64,000 bases of DNA from CBDDBH01 sp965225625 (GCA_965225625.1 CBDDBH010000022.1:130213-194212); one strand, 5' to 3'. Shown: positions 9,651 through 18,871, counted from the first letter of the stretch. Numbers and translations: made by a program. The notes: generated from the letters alone by a model not told the origin.

Positions 9651-10904
9651 TCAATCGCTACCGTATTTGTCCCTATAAGCCGCCACCGCAGCCTCGAAGC
9701 ATGCGAGCGGAGCGCGCACAATACCCGCACCAATCTGACCACCGTCACGACCGGCAATGCCGATGTCCATCATCGGCAACACACCCGTTTCCACCACTCG
9801 GAATATATCTATACCGGTGGGAGTGCCGCGATAGCCCAGATACGGGATCTGGTAATCGGGGTTTTCCCCCAGCGTGATGTCATAAAGTTCCAGGTTGCGT
9901 TCCACCATCGCTGCGGGCGAGCCACCCTGGTATTGCTGTAGCGGAAAAGCAGCTGCCTGGGCAAACCCGCCCAATCCAATGGTCTCGGTGATCGGGCTTT
10001 CGCCCCCCATCCACGTAATCTCGTCTTCCGTGTGGCCATCGAAGAGCTTTGCGTCGATGCTCGCGTGTGGACCCAGAAACCATTGGTCACCCAGACCGCT
10101 GACGCGGATTGCAAAGTTTTCACAATTGAAACCCATGGCAGTGACCATACTCGATGCTTCGATGCCGTGCGCCGCGTCCGCCGTTGCCTTGGCGGCAGCC
10201 ATCGACAAACGTAGGAAGAAGTAGTGATCGGCGGTCAGAGCCGCAAGCGCCTGTTCGACGCGCTCAGAGTTGGCCGCGGCCAGGGGCAGCAGCTTCGGCA
10301 CGAGTTCGCGCGTGAACAGTAGTGACGCGGCGGTGCTGCGGCTGTGCAGCTCGTCACCCATATGTAAGGCGCGGCGCATGATCGGTTTCAAGGCCATGCC
10401 GCCGCCGTTTTGCAGCGCTTGCGCGATAACGGGTGCGACGATCTCTTGTACGACTAACAGGCGTTCGTGTACACCATCGTCGTAAACGCCGTAGTTGAGA
10501 CGGCGCGGATTGGTACCTTCATACATGTTGCAGCAGCCAAAGTTGCCGCGGTCTTTGTTTTCCACCACGAATACCGGCATGGATGCGGTGTAAATTCCTG
10601 CCAGTGATCCTACGCAGCCGTAATCGTGGCAACCATCGACGCGGATCTCCCCCGAATCCAAGCGTCGCTGCGCTTCGTCGCGATCGCTTGCCAGTCCCTC
10701 GAACAGCGCGCCGCCGATAATCGCGTCGCGCTGGCCTCCCGTATACGCATCCCAAGGCATGGGTGGTCCGGAGGTCAGAATGGTTTCCGGGGTATAGCCC
10801 GGCAGTATCTCGCCGGCGGGTTTGATATCCGTCAGCGTGGGTTCGGATGCGCCCAGGCGTTCGAACGCGATCCGGTTGGCTGCCTCCCTGATCCGGGACG
10901 ACAT
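9651..10904 (-). CDS. DUF1116 family protein (YlbE/AllG-like)
   Basis: A 417-residue protein matching my knowledge of the DUF1116 family: residues such as GCHDYGCVGSLAGIYTASMP, GTNPRRLNYGVY, and a C-terminal DIGIAGRDGGQIGAGIVRAP. Family members YlbE/AllG work with FdrA-type proteins as oxamate carbamoyltransferase in purine-nitrogen catabolism in E. coli; those partners are absent here. The gene lies 5 bp after the Rieske oxygenase 10910-12052, clearly in one operon, which suggests a role on a nitrogenous product of that oxygenase. That link is inference. Converges on the STAS gene. Confidence 0.8.
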   Translation of the reverse strand: MSSRIREAANRIAFERLGASEPTLTDIKPAGEILPGYTPETILTSGPPMPWDAYTGGQRDAIIGGALFEGLASDRDEAQRRLDSGEIRVDGCHDYGCVGSLAGIYTASMPVFVVENKDRGNFGCCNMYEGTNPRRLNYGVYDDGVHERLLVVQEIVAPVIAQALQNGGGMALKPIMRRALHMGDELHSRSTAASLLFTRELVPKLLPLAAANSERVEQALAALTADHYFFLRLSMAAAKATADAAHGIEASSMVTAMGFNCENFAIRVSGLGDQWFLGPHASIDAKLFDGHTEDEITWMGGESPITETIGLGGFAQAAAFPLQQYQGGSPAAMVERNLELYDITLGENPDYQIPYLGYRGTPTGIDIFRVVETGVLPMMDIGIAGRDGGQIGAGIVRAPLACFEAAVAAYRDKYGSD

Positions 10905-10909
10905 GCAGC

Positions 10910-12052
10910 TTAAGCCGGGCCGAACAGAGATTCGATCTGATGGTTGATCATATGGTGGATGGTTCTCTCGTAGACGGACATTCGCCCTGGTTTGTAGGCG
11001 CGTGAATTGAAGCCGCGCTGGAGTGACTGGATCATCTCGATGTCCTCTGAGGCAACGGCTTTTTCGAAGTCTGTGTAGACCTTCAGCTTCGCTTCGAATT
11101 CAGGATCGTCGAAGTGCGATTTGTGAAAAGTCATGTAGAAAATTATGCGCGTCTTATCGACGCTGACCGGCCACGCGTTCCACATGAACAAGCTGTCCCA
11201 GCGACAGAACAACATGATATTAGGATTGATATGCTGCAGGCAGGCGGAACTCGATGGCAGACCGTCCCAACACGGTAGCCCGCCAAATCGCGACACGTTG
11301 TCCGGGGTCATGACACCGCCGACGTGGCGGCAGAAAAACTTACCGTTCTCCAGCAGTTCCGGGCGGTAATTGTCGACATCGACCGCTTCACCAAAGGTGT
11401 CTGCGTGCAAGACTCGCAGGTGATAGACGTCCTGAAAATTTTCGACCACGGTTTTCCAGTTGCACTGCAGATCGAATTCCCACTTGTTGGCCAGGCGGCA
11501 GTCTTCACCGTGGACGAATTCGAAGCGCTCGGCTGAGCTGCCGAGAAAGCTCAACAGATCGGGCGCGTCCGTGTCGAAACACACGAACAACCAGCCCTGC
11601 CATTGGTCCAATTGCAGCGGCCGCAAACGGCATTGGTCGATGCTGAAACCCTCTGACTGATCCATGTGGGGCGCGTTCTTGAGGCGGCCTTCAAGATCGT
11701 AAACCCAGCCGTGATAGGGGCAGCTGAACATTTTTCGGTTGCCCTGACCCGCGGCGATCGCAACACCACGATGTGCGCAGACGTTGGAAAATGCATGCAG
11801 TGCGCCGGCCTTATTGCGGGCGACGATTAGCGGTTCGCCGAGGATCTCGAAAGTCATGTAATCGCCCGGATTCTCCACCTCCTCCACACGCCCCACGCAC
11901 AGCCAATCGCGCATGAAAAACTGTTCTTTTTCGCGCTGCAAGACTTCTGGATCGGTATATACGTAGCCCTCGAGATGCCGCGCTTGGTGCAGCGGTGCCT
12001 GGGTGCTGTCGAGACCTGAATCAATTGCTGGGAGTTTGTCGGGGTTCAACAT
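10910..12052 (-). CDS. Rieske oxygenase alpha subunit (GbcA/CntA-like)
   Basis: A 380-residue protein. The Rieske cluster is CAHRG...CPYHGW (Cys92, His94, Cys111, His114); the mononuclear iron site is NFQDVYHLRVLHAD (His211, His216). The C-terminal segment ASEDIEMIQSLQRG resembles quaternary-amine oxygenases (glycine betaine or carnitine monooxygenase type), so N-dealkylation is a reasonable guess. It leads an operon with the DUF1116 gene and is divergent from a TetR regulator across a 158-bp AT-rich spacer containing two palindromes. A separate reductase would be needed and is not in the window. Confidence 0.92.
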   Translation of the reverse strand: MLNPDKLPAIDSGLDSTQAPLHQARHLEGYVYTDPEVLQREKEQFFMRDWLCVGRVEEVENPGDYMTFEILGEPLIVARNKAGALHAFSNVCAHRGVAIAAGQGNRKMFSCPYHGWVYDLEGRLKNAPHMDQSEGFSIDQCRLRPLQLDQWQGWLFVCFDTDAPDLLSFLGSSAERFEFVHGEDCRLANKWEFDLQCNWKTVVENFQDVYHLRVLHADTFGEAVDVDNYRPELLENGKFFCRHVGGVMTPDNVSRFGGLPCWDGLPSSSACLQHINPNIMLFCRWDSLFMWNAWPVSVDKTRIIFYMTFHKSHFDDPEFEAKLKVYTDFEKAVASEDIEMIQSLQRGFNSRAYKPGRMSVYERTIHHMINHQIESLFGPA

Positions 12053-12078
12053 TTTCTGGACCCTCCTCGATACAGATA

Positions 12079-12094
12079 TTAAATGACTATTTAA
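12079..12094. promoter_or_regulatory. Candidate operator palindrome 1 (TetR site?)
   Basis: TTAAAT-GACT-ATTTAA is a perfect 6-bp inverted repeat with a 4-bp spacer, 27 bp upstream of the minus-strand Rieske start, in the divergent spacer facing the TetR gene. Assignment to TetR is inference. Confidence 0.4.
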
Positions 12095-12159
12095 GGCAAA
12101 ATCCGGCCAGGAGCAAGCAATTCCGGGAATACAGGGTAATGGATTGACCTTGTTGACTT

Positions 12160-12175
12160 AATTAATCGTTTAATT
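12160..12175. promoter_or_regulatory. Candidate operator palindrome 2 (TetR site?)
   Basis: AATTAA-TCGT-TTAATT has the same architecture (6-4-6) as palindrome 1 and lies 36 bp before the TetR start, overlapping a TTGACT-like -35 region. Two similar sites in a divergent spacer suggest joint control of both operons. Confidence 0.4.
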
Positions 12176-12210
12176 TAGTTTCGCTGTGAGCTTCACACGA
12201 GGAAAGCCTT

Positions 12211-12882
12211 TTGGCCGACAAGGCCTCAATTAGCAAGCCTGAGCGCAACCCGTCTGTGCGCGCCGAACGTCTCACGGAGGCGGCATTGGATCTTTTTGCC
12301 GAGCGTGGGTTTGCGGCGGTCACCATCAAGGACATTACCGCCGAGATCGGTGTCAATCCGGCGCTGATCTACTACTATTTCGACGGTAAGGAAGATCTTT
12401 TCCGCGCCACAATTGAGCAGGCGGTGTCGAAGGCGCTTCGCAACTACACGCAACTGCGTACTAAGCACGATAACCCCGTGGCCCGCATTGACGCGTGGTT
12501 CACCAATAACCTGCAGTTGTCCGGGCCACTGCGAAAGCTGGTGAAGATCATGCTCGACTACACAGGTTCGCCTATGCGCTTTCCCGGTATCGACGCCACC
12601 ATCCAGGAGTTTTACGCGTTCGAGTGCAAAATCCTGGCTGAGAGTATCCGCGCTGGCGTTGACAGCGGGATCTTCAAATCGCAAATAGCTTCCGACCGTC
12701 TCGCCCAGTTTGTATCGACACATCTCGACGGACTCATGGTCGCATCGGTAATCCGCGCCGACTTCGATCTTGAAGTTGCGATGAACGATCTGAAAACAAT
12801 TTTGTGGAGCTATCTGGGATTGGTTGAAGAGTCTTTCGAACAACGTGAGCAATCCCGCGGTTTGGCCACAGTAACGGGCTGA
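12211..12882 (+). CDS. TetR-family transcriptional regulator
   Basis: A 223-residue regulator with an N-terminal helix-turn-helix (about residues 14-60: AALDLFAERGFAAVTIKDI, then GVNPALIYYYFDGKEDLF) and a ligand-binding helical C-terminal domain. It starts at TTG 12211 behind AGGAAAG; no ATG lies at the family-typical place. It is the first gene of an apparent operon with the GlnT-like ligase and two Rieske genes (gaps 26 and 21 bp) and is divergent from the third Rieske gene, so it likely controls the whole cluster in response to substrate. Confidence 0.9.
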   Translation: MADKASISKPERNPSVRAERLTEAALDLFAERGFAAVTIKDITAEIGVNPALIYYYFDGKEDLFRATIEQAVSKALRNYTQLRTKHDNPVARIDAWFTNNLQLSGPLRKLVKIMLDYTGSPMRFPGIDATIQEFYAFECKILAESIRAGVDSGIFKSQIASDRLAQFVSTHLDGLMVASVIRADFDLEVAMNDLKTILWSYLGLVEESFEQREQSRGLATVTG

Positions 12883-12908
12883 AAGTATCCGGCTTTAAGG
12901 AGACATAA

Positions 12909-14333
12909 ATGACAAGCAACGTTGCAACCGCGCCGCCAAAACTGGAGCAAACTCACACGCGCGAATCCAAGGACAGTTTAATCGCCAAGGGGGTCGTGCA
13001 TTGTCTGGCTGCCTATGTCGATGTTCACGGAATTCCCAAGGGCAAAGCGGTGCCGGTCGAGCATTTCGATCGCATGATGCGTGGCTCCGAGTTATTTACC
13101 GGCGCGGCATTGGATGGGCTGGGGCAGGGACCGCAAGACGATGAGCTTGCGGTACATCCCGATCCCGACGCGGTCACCATACTGCCTTGGCGACCTACCG
13201 TTGCATGGGCGCCAGGTACTCTCAAGTATCACGATGAACCCTGGCCGATGTGCTCGCGCGCGGTGTTGGCTCGACAACTCGAGCGTGCCGCGGCGATGGG
13301 GATCCGCTTTCAACTCGGTATCGAGTGCGAGATCTATCTGGTGCAGCGCGAGGGCGATCGGATCCTGCCGGCCAATCCGCTCGATGTGCTGCCCAAAGCG
13401 GCGTACGACGTTGTCAGTTTGCTGGAAAACCTGGAATGGCTGGATCAGATCGTCGGTTATATGAATGCGCTGGGTTGGGAGGTGCACTCTTTCGATCACG
13501 AAGACGCCAACAGTCAGTTCGAATTTGACTTCGCCTACGCCGATGCCATGGTGATGGCGGATCGCTACGTATTATGGCGACTCATGGTCAAGGAGGTCGC
13601 GCGTCAGTACGGATTCGAGGCGACCTTCATGCCCAAACCGTATGCCGATCGAACGGGCAGCGGCGCCCACTTAAACATGTCGTTTGCATCGCTTGATACC
13701 GGTGAGAATCTGTTTGGCGCAGGTGCGGATCCACGCGGTTGTGGCCTTTCCAAGTTAGCCTATCAGTTCATAGCTGGAATCTTGGCACACGCACCGGCGG
13801 TAGTTGCGACCACCTGCCCATCGGTGAATTCCTACAAGCGTCTGGTCAAAACCGGTTCCATGACCGGTTTTACCTGGGCGCCAATCTTCGTCTCGTATGG
13901 CGGTAACAATCGCACGCACATGCTGCGCGTGCCGATGCTGCGTCCGCAGATCGAAACCGCTGGTCATGGTGTAAATCTGTCGACCGCGCGGATCGAATGC
14001 CGTGCTGCTGATTCCTGCATGAATCCCTATTTGAGTGCGGCCATGATATTGGCCGCCGGTCTGGATGGCATAGAGCGTGATTTGGATCCGGGCGATCCGG
14101 GCAACATAAACATGTACGAGTTAACCGAACAGGAACTCGCGCAGCGCGGTGTCAAGCAGCTACCGCGTACGCTATTGGAGGCGACTGAAGCTTTCAGCGC
14201 CGATAGCCTCGGTGTCGAGGTTATGGGCGAAGCACTTGCAAAGTCGTTCATCGATTTAAAGACCATGGAATGGTGGGACTTCCACAACAGCATCTCGACG
14301 TGGGAGTTGGATAATTATTTGACTAAGTACTAG
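12909..14333 (+). CDS. Glutamine synthetase-like ligase (GlnT / gamma-glutamylamide synthetase type)
   Basis: A 474-residue glutamine-synthetase-fold ligase. Seen are the metal/glutamate motif GIECEIYL (about 137), GSGAHLNMS (about 250), NSYKRLV (about 306) followed by TWAPIFVSYGGNNRT, and RIECRAAD near the end. The region after NSYKR resembles type III GlnT and gamma-glutamylmethylamide synthetase rather than GlnA, so the acceptor may be an organic amine rather than ammonia. Start ATG 12909 follows AAGGAGACATAA. Embedded between a TetR regulator and Rieske oxygenases, as in aniline-type (gamma-glutamylanilide) pathways; the amine substrate is inferred, not seen. Confidence 0.88.
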   Translation: MTSNVATAPPKLEQTHTRESKDSLIAKGVVHCLAAYVDVHGIPKGKAVPVEHFDRMMRGSELFTGAALDGLGQGPQDDELAVHPDPDAVTILPWRPTVAWAPGTLKYHDEPWPMCSRAVLARQLERAAAMGIRFQLGIECEIYLVQREGDRILPANPLDVLPKAAYDVVSLLENLEWLDQIVGYMNALGWEVHSFDHEDANSQFEFDFAYADAMVMADRYVLWRLMVKEVARQYGFEATFMPKPYADRTGSGAHLNMSFASLDTGENLFGAGADPRGCGLSKLAYQFIAGILAHAPAVVATTCPSVNSYKRLVKTGSMTGFTWAPIFVSYGGNNRTHMLRVPMLRPQIETAGHGVNLSTARIECRAADSCMNPYLSAAMILAAGLDGIERDLDPGDPGNINMYELTEQELAQRGVKQLPRTLLEATEAFSADSLGVEVMGEALAKSFIDLKTMEWWDFHNSISTWELDNYLTKY

Positions 14334-14354
14334 GATTTTTTTCAGGAGGTTGCT

Positions 14355-15545
14355 ATGGCAGTCGCGGAAAACAGTATGGTATTGAATCACGCGAGACCGG
14401 AATTCGAGAAGGTCTTGACCTCGCTCCCGGATGCATCGACGTTGCCGCCGATGTGTTACACCTCCCAGGAGTTCTTTGATCTGGAGCAGGAGCGGATCTT
14501 CACCAAAGAGTGGCTCAATGTAGGCCGTGTCGATGAAGTGCCCAACCCGGGCGACTATTACACGTTGAACTTGCTTGGCGAACCGCTGGTCGTCTGTCGC
14601 GACGAAGACGGCGACATCCAAGTGATGTCGACTGTGTGCCGGCATCGCGCCGCGGAAGTGGTGCAATCGGGCCGCGGTAATCTCAAGCACTTCGTATGCG
14701 GCTATCACTTGTGGACGTACTCGCTGAAGGGAAACCTCCTCAGTGCGCCGGCGATGGACAACACCAACAATTTCGACAAGAGCAAAATCTGCCTGGCAAA
14801 GCTGCAGGTCGAAGTGTGGGAAGGGTTCATTTTCGTGAACTTCGATCCCGATGCTGAGCCTCTCGCTCCCAAGCTCGCGCCGGTAGCCGAGAGACTCAAG
14901 CGTTACCGCCTTGGCGAACTGCGCTGCAGGATCCTCGAAGAGCGAGAGTGCCCGTTCAACTGGAAGTTGTTGATGGACAACTTCATGGAGTTCTATCACG
15001 TTGGCGGCTTGCATGCCGGGTCACACGATCCCATGCCCATGCACTTGTCGCAGGCGGAGGATTATAACGGTAGCTATGCGCACTCGTGGGGCTCAATCCC
15101 GGCGGAGCGTGGCACACTCTGGAGCGTCACCGGAGTCGATGCGCCGATTCCACCGTTCGCGGGCCTAAACGACGAAGAATTGAAGATGGGTCAGTTCTAT
15201 CTCATTTTTCCGCATACGCTGATGTTCCTGTCGGCGGAAATGGTCGGTTACTATCGTGTACTGCCGGTCGCACCTAACAAAACGTCGTTGCGGATCTACA
15301 CGATGTTCCGACCAGAAACCTTCAACGAGAAGAATTTTCCGGTGCGTGCCAAGGTATCGGAGGACTGCCTGGCGTTTATCAATAGTCAGGACATGTGGGC
15401 GTGCGATTCCATGCAGCGGGGTTACGAAGGACCGTTGATGAAGCGTGATCGCCACCAGGGACGCCTGAGCGAGTTCGACAAGCCGTGCCACAACATTGCC
15501 CGTTATGTGCTGGAACGTGTCCATAATGGGGAGCTAAGCGGGTAA
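14355..15545 (+). CDS. Rieske oxygenase alpha subunit with atypical second cluster motif
   Basis: A 396-residue protein. Rieske ligands: CRH (Cys95, His97) and CGYHLW (Cys115, His118), where most relatives have CPYHGW. Iron site: DNFMEFYHVGGLHAGSH (His215, His220); NSQDMWACDSMQRG follows near the C-terminus. Start ATG behind AGGAGG at spacing 6. It follows the GlnT-like ligase by 21 bp and precedes another Rieske gene, so the three probably act on one compound. Cytoplasmic; needs an electron-transfer partner not encoded here. Confidence 0.9.
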   Translation: MAVAENSMVLNHARPEFEKVLTSLPDASTLPPMCYTSQEFFDLEQERIFTKEWLNVGRVDEVPNPGDYYTLNLLGEPLVVCRDEDGDIQVMSTVCRHRAAEVVQSGRGNLKHFVCGYHLWTYSLKGNLLSAPAMDNTNNFDKSKICLAKLQVEVWEGFIFVNFDPDAEPLAPKLAPVAERLKRYRLGELRCRILEERECPFNWKLLMDNFMEFYHVGGLHAGSHDPMPMHLSQAEDYNGSYAHSWGSIPAERGTLWSVTGVDAPIPPFAGLNDEELKMGQFYLIFPHTLMFLSAEMVGYYRVLPVAPNKTSLRIYTMFRPETFNEKNFPVRAKVSEDCLAFINSQDMWACDSMQRGYEGPLMKRDRHQGRLSEFDKPCHNIARYVLERVHNGELSG

Positions 15546-15637
15546 AGCTGGAACTTGATTAGGGTCGAGGCGGCTGGCAGACTCGTCGCCTGCCTCGTAC
15601 CATGCCGGTGGGCGTGGGCATTGATTCGGAGGAACGT

Positions 15638-16882
15638 ATGGACAATTTTGTAGCTGCGCCTTTGCCGGATGTTCAATTGACGGATCACATCCGGGAAATA
15701 CTCGATAATCTCGACGCTTCGGCCGTGGAACTGGAAAAAGCGGTAGCCATGCCGCCGGCGGTCTACACTTCAGACGACTGGTTCGAGTTTGAGAAACGTG
15801 CGGTGTGGGACCGGGAATGGATCTGCGTAGGCCACCACGGGCTCATTCCTCAGCCCGGCGACTACGTCACTATCAATGTTAATGAAGACCCGCTCATCAT
15901 CCAGCGCGGCGAGGATGGGCAGGTCCACGTAATGTCGGCAGTCTGTCAGCACCGTGGTTACGTATTGAGTGAAGGCCGTGGTAACGCCAAAGTCTTCACC
16001 TGTCCGTTCCATGGCTGGTCCTACGACATGACCGGCAAGCTCATTAGCGCGCCGGAAACGACCGAGCACGCGAGCATCGAGGAACTACAGCAGAAATTCT
16101 GTTTGCCGCGGATCCGAGTGGAGATCTGGAACGGCTTCATCTTCATCAATCTGGATGGCAAAGCGCAACCGCTGGCGCCCCGGCTTAAGCGCCTGAGTAA
16201 GGAAATCGAGAATCACCATCTCAGCGACATGGGCGCAACCGAGACCAGCGACTGGGGACCCAGCCCCTGGAATTGGAAGTTCATGCATGAAAACGCGATC
16301 GAACCGCATCACACGCGTTATTTGCACGCCGGTCCGCATGACTTCGCGCCCTCGAAGCTCGCGACATTTGTTGAATGGGATGACGCCGACGACGGCGCGG
16401 TCTTCCATCCAACCGGATTCAGATATTTGGACGGTAATTTTACGGGTTCATTCAAAAACATGTTCCCGCACATCGAAACGCTGACCGACGCAGAGCGCCA
16501 ACGGGTAATGTTCGCCTGCGTAATGCCGAATCTTTTCTTCGGCTGTGTGCCGGACGGTTGCTTCTATTATTGCATCCTGCCCAACGGTGCCAATGCGATG
16601 ACCATACGCGTCGGTTATGTCTATCCGAAGTCGACTCTGCGCTTGGATACTTTTGACATAACCCAGACGTCGGTGGTCACGGGTCTGTCGATCTTCAACG
16701 ATCAAGACACAACCGCTAACACCCTGGTCCACAAAGGCCTGAGGTCACGCTTCGCCAACCGTGGCCGCTATGCGCCGAAAGAGGCTACCCTGCCTCAGTT
16801 CAACCGCTGGTTGATTAAGCGTTATAAAGCATACGCAGAGGGACTCGCCGGGCAGAAGAGCGGACGCCGAAGCGCCGCGTAA
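15638..16882 (+). CDS. Rieske oxygenase alpha subunit
   Basis: A 414-residue protein. Rieske ligands CQHRG and CPFHGW (Cys103, His105, Cys122, His125); iron site HENAIEPHHTRYLHAG (His224/225, His230). The start at ATG 15638 is chosen because GGAGGA lies six bases upstream; the frame opens 12 codons earlier. It resembles the truncated oxygenase at 1-720 more than its immediate neighbour. Last gene of the TetR-ligase-Rieske operon; 92 bp separate it from the previous gene. A perfect 22-bp palindrome directly follows the stop. Confidence 0.92.
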   Translation: MDNFVAAPLPDVQLTDHIREILDNLDASAVELEKAVAMPPAVYTSDDWFEFEKRAVWDREWICVGHHGLIPQPGDYVTINVNEDPLIIQRGEDGQVHVMSAVCQHRGYVLSEGRGNAKVFTCPFHGWSYDMTGKLISAPETTEHASIEELQQKFCLPRIRVEIWNGFIFINLDGKAQPLAPRLKRLSKEIENHHLSDMGATETSDWGPSPWNWKFMHENAIEPHHTRYLHAGPHDFAPSKLATFVEWDDADDGAVFHPTGFRYLDGNFTGSFKNMFPHIETLTDAERQRVMFACVMPNLFFGCVPDGCFYYCILPNGANAMTIRVGYVYPKSTLRLDTFDITQTSVVTGLSIFNDQDTTANTLVHKGLRSRFANRGRYAPKEATLPQFNRWLIKRYKAYAEGLAGQKSGRRSAA

Positions 16883-16884
16883 TC

Positions 16885-16932
16885 ACTACCCCTCATCCGA
16901 CCGCCATCCCTGGCGGTCGGATGAGGGGTAGT
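16885..16932. repeat. Perfect 22-bp inverted repeat (REP-like, possible bidirectional terminator)
   Basis: Both arms match over 22 bp around a 4-nt TCCC loop, starting ACTACCCCTCATCCG. It sits 2 bp after the Rieske stop and 16 bp before the end of the convergent quinone reductase gene. No T-run; related to the element at 3326-3517. Confidence 0.85.
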
Positions 16933-16948
16933 TAGTCTCTAGAGCGAG

Positions 16949-17872
16949 TCAACGAACCGCCAAAACCAGCTTCCCGCGCAAATGCCGAGACTCACTGACC
17001 GCGTGCGCAGCCGCCGCCTCCGACAGCGGGTAGACCGTGATTGGCGGGACCTGTAAAACGCCGGTAACAACCAACTCCATAAGACGCTCCAGGTGCGGCC
17101 GATCTCTGGTCACGTTTGGCCGCAGCGATTGAATATCCGCCCGGGGTGGCGTTGGCGCAGTCGGCCCGGTGGCAATAAACGCTGCACGGCCGCCTGATTT
17201 GAGTACCTGAAACGATCGTTCGGTGACATCTCCACCGACTGTATCGAAAACGGCATCGCAGTCGGATACGACTTGTGTAAAGTCATCGGTGTTGTAATCG
17301 ATGATTGTGTCCGCGCCTAGGGTGCTTAGATATTCATGGTTAGACGGGCTCGCGGTGGTGATGACATGCGCGCCTATATGTTTGGCAAGCTGGATAGCGA
17401 GATTCGCAACGCCGCCGGCGCCACCGTGGATCAGAATGGTCTCACCGGCTTGCAGTTTTAGCGTGTCTTCGAGGGTGATCAATGCCGTCAGGCCGGTGAC
17501 CGCGACGGCCGCGGTGTTTATATGCGACAGGGTCTGCGGTTTACTGGCGACAATGGCTGCTTTGATCGCAAGCTGCTCAGCATAAGCTCCCTCCCGGCTG
17601 ACTTCGCAGACACCGAAGACTGAATCACCGACCTGAAAATCCTCGACATCGGCGCCCAAGCTACGAACCACGCCGGAAAAATCCCGACCTAAAACATACG
17701 GGAAATGTGATTTTGGACCGTTCGTGCCCAGACGTACTTTCCAATCTGCCGCATTGACACTCGCCGCATGCACGTCGACGATGATCTCGTCTGCGGCGGC
17801 TTGCGGATCCGGGACGTCACCGTATTGCAATACCTCGGGTCCGCCGTGTTCCTTGAAGAAAGCTGCCTTCAT
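16949..17872 (-). CDS. Medium-chain dehydrogenase/reductase, quinone-oxidoreductase-like
   Basis: A 307-residue NAD(P)H-dependent reductase. The N-terminal GroES-like domain begins MKAAFFKEHGGPEVL, with NAADWKVR and GRDFSGVV; the Rossmann motif is HGGAGGVANLAIQLAK (about residues 147-162). Cysteine zinc ligands of alcohol dehydrogenases are lacking, so it fits the zinc-independent quinone/enone reductase branch. It ends convergently with the Rieske operon and is divergent from the beta-propeller gene at 17960. Confidence 0.87.
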   Translation of the reverse strand: MKAAFFKEHGGPEVLQYGDVPDPQAAADEIIVDVHAASVNAADWKVRLGTNGPKSHFPYVLGRDFSGVVRSLGADVEDFQVGDSVFGVCEVSREGAYAEQLAIKAAIVASKPQTLSHINTAAVAVTGLTALITLEDTLKLQAGETILIHGGAGGVANLAIQLAKHIGAHVITTASPSNHEYLSTLGADTIIDYNTDDFTQVVSDCDAVFDTVGGDVTERSFQVLKSGGRAAFIATGPTAPTPPRADIQSLRPNVTRDRPHLERLMELVVTGVLQVPPITVYPLSEAAAAHAVSESRHLRGKLVLAVR

Positions 17873-17959
17873 AGTTGATTCACCCGTTACCGAAGATTGT
17901 TCATACTACTGCAGGTCGCAAACGCGTAAACGGTTTGCCAGGAATTCCATTAAATTGCC

Positions 17960-18871
17960 ATGTTGTTGCGAGTCTTAGTCATCTTATTGTGTAACGCAAT
18001 AGCGCAGTCGGCTCTGTGTGGCACGCCGGGATTCACCGAATTTGCTATGCCTGAGCGCGTCACTATCCTCGGTTACGCCGACCATGCCATGGAGCCGTTT
18101 ATCAGCGCCGATGGTCGCTATTTGTTCTTTAATAACTCCAACGATCCGGCAGTGGATACCAATCTTCATTATGCCGAGTACCTTAGTGATCTGACCTATA
18201 CCTATAAAGGTCAAATCACCGGTGCGAATACCGACGCGCTCGAAGGCGTCCCGACCATGGACTCCGCTGGAAATTTCTACTTCGTTTCCACGCGAAGCTA
18301 TGAGCAGACATTGTCCACTATTTACGGCGGACAGTTTATCAACGGTCTTTTGAACAATGTCGCTCTCGTCCCGGGGCTCTCTAAACAAATCCTCGGGCAG
18401 GTCAACTTTGACGTGGAGATCAGCGCCGACGGCAACTTCATGTACTTCGTTGACGGACTTTTCTCTGGCCAACCGTTTCCGGACGCCGCCGATCTGGTAT
18501 TAGCCATTCGCAATGACACCGGCTTTCAGCGCGACCCTGCAAGCGCCGCGATATTCGCCACTATCAACACAGCAGCCCTTGAGTACGCGGCGGCGATCTC
18601 AAGCAATGGCACAGAGCTGTTCTTCACGCGTCTTGACGGCATGCAAACTGGGATTTATCACGCGTGGCGAGCAACGGCGGATGCCCCGTTTGGTGAGCCA
18701 CAGCGGATCAACGTCATCGATGGTTTTGTGGAAGCGCCAACGCTATCTGCCGACGGGCGCCAACTTTTCTATCATCGGCGCGATGGCGCCCTGTTCGTAA
18801 TCTATCGTGTCACACGCGAGCCACGTAGCGCCAGCCTGACGACAATTTTACAGTTGCTGTTGGATTTATAA
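17960..18871 (+). CDS. Exported beta-propeller protein (TolB/PD40-like repeats)
   Basis: A 303-residue protein with a signal peptide (MLLRVLVILLCNAIAQSALC) and repeated blades of the form ISADGRYLFFNN, ISADGNFMYFVDG, ISSNGTELFFTR and LSADGRQLFYHR, which is the PD40/TolB-like WD40 signature. Probably periplasmic, acting in binding rather than catalysis. The cysteine at residue 20 within LCG could also be a lipoprotein cysteine, but the lipobox is poor. Start chosen at ATG 17960 because the hydrophobic leader begins there. No operon partner. Confidence 0.7.
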   Translation: MLLRVLVILLCNAIAQSALCGTPGFTEFAMPERVTILGYADHAMEPFISADGRYLFFNNSNDPAVDTNLHYAEYLSDLTYTYKGQITGANTDALEGVPTMDSAGNFYFVSTRSYEQTLSTIYGGQFINGLLNNVALVPGLSKQILGQVNFDVEISADGNFMYFVDGLFSGQPFPDAADLVLAIRNDTGFQRDPASAAIFATINTAALEYAAAISSNGTELFFTRLDGMQTGIYHAWRATADAPFGEPQRINVIDGFVEAPTLSADGRQLFYHRRDGALFVIYRVTREPRSASLTTILQLLLDL

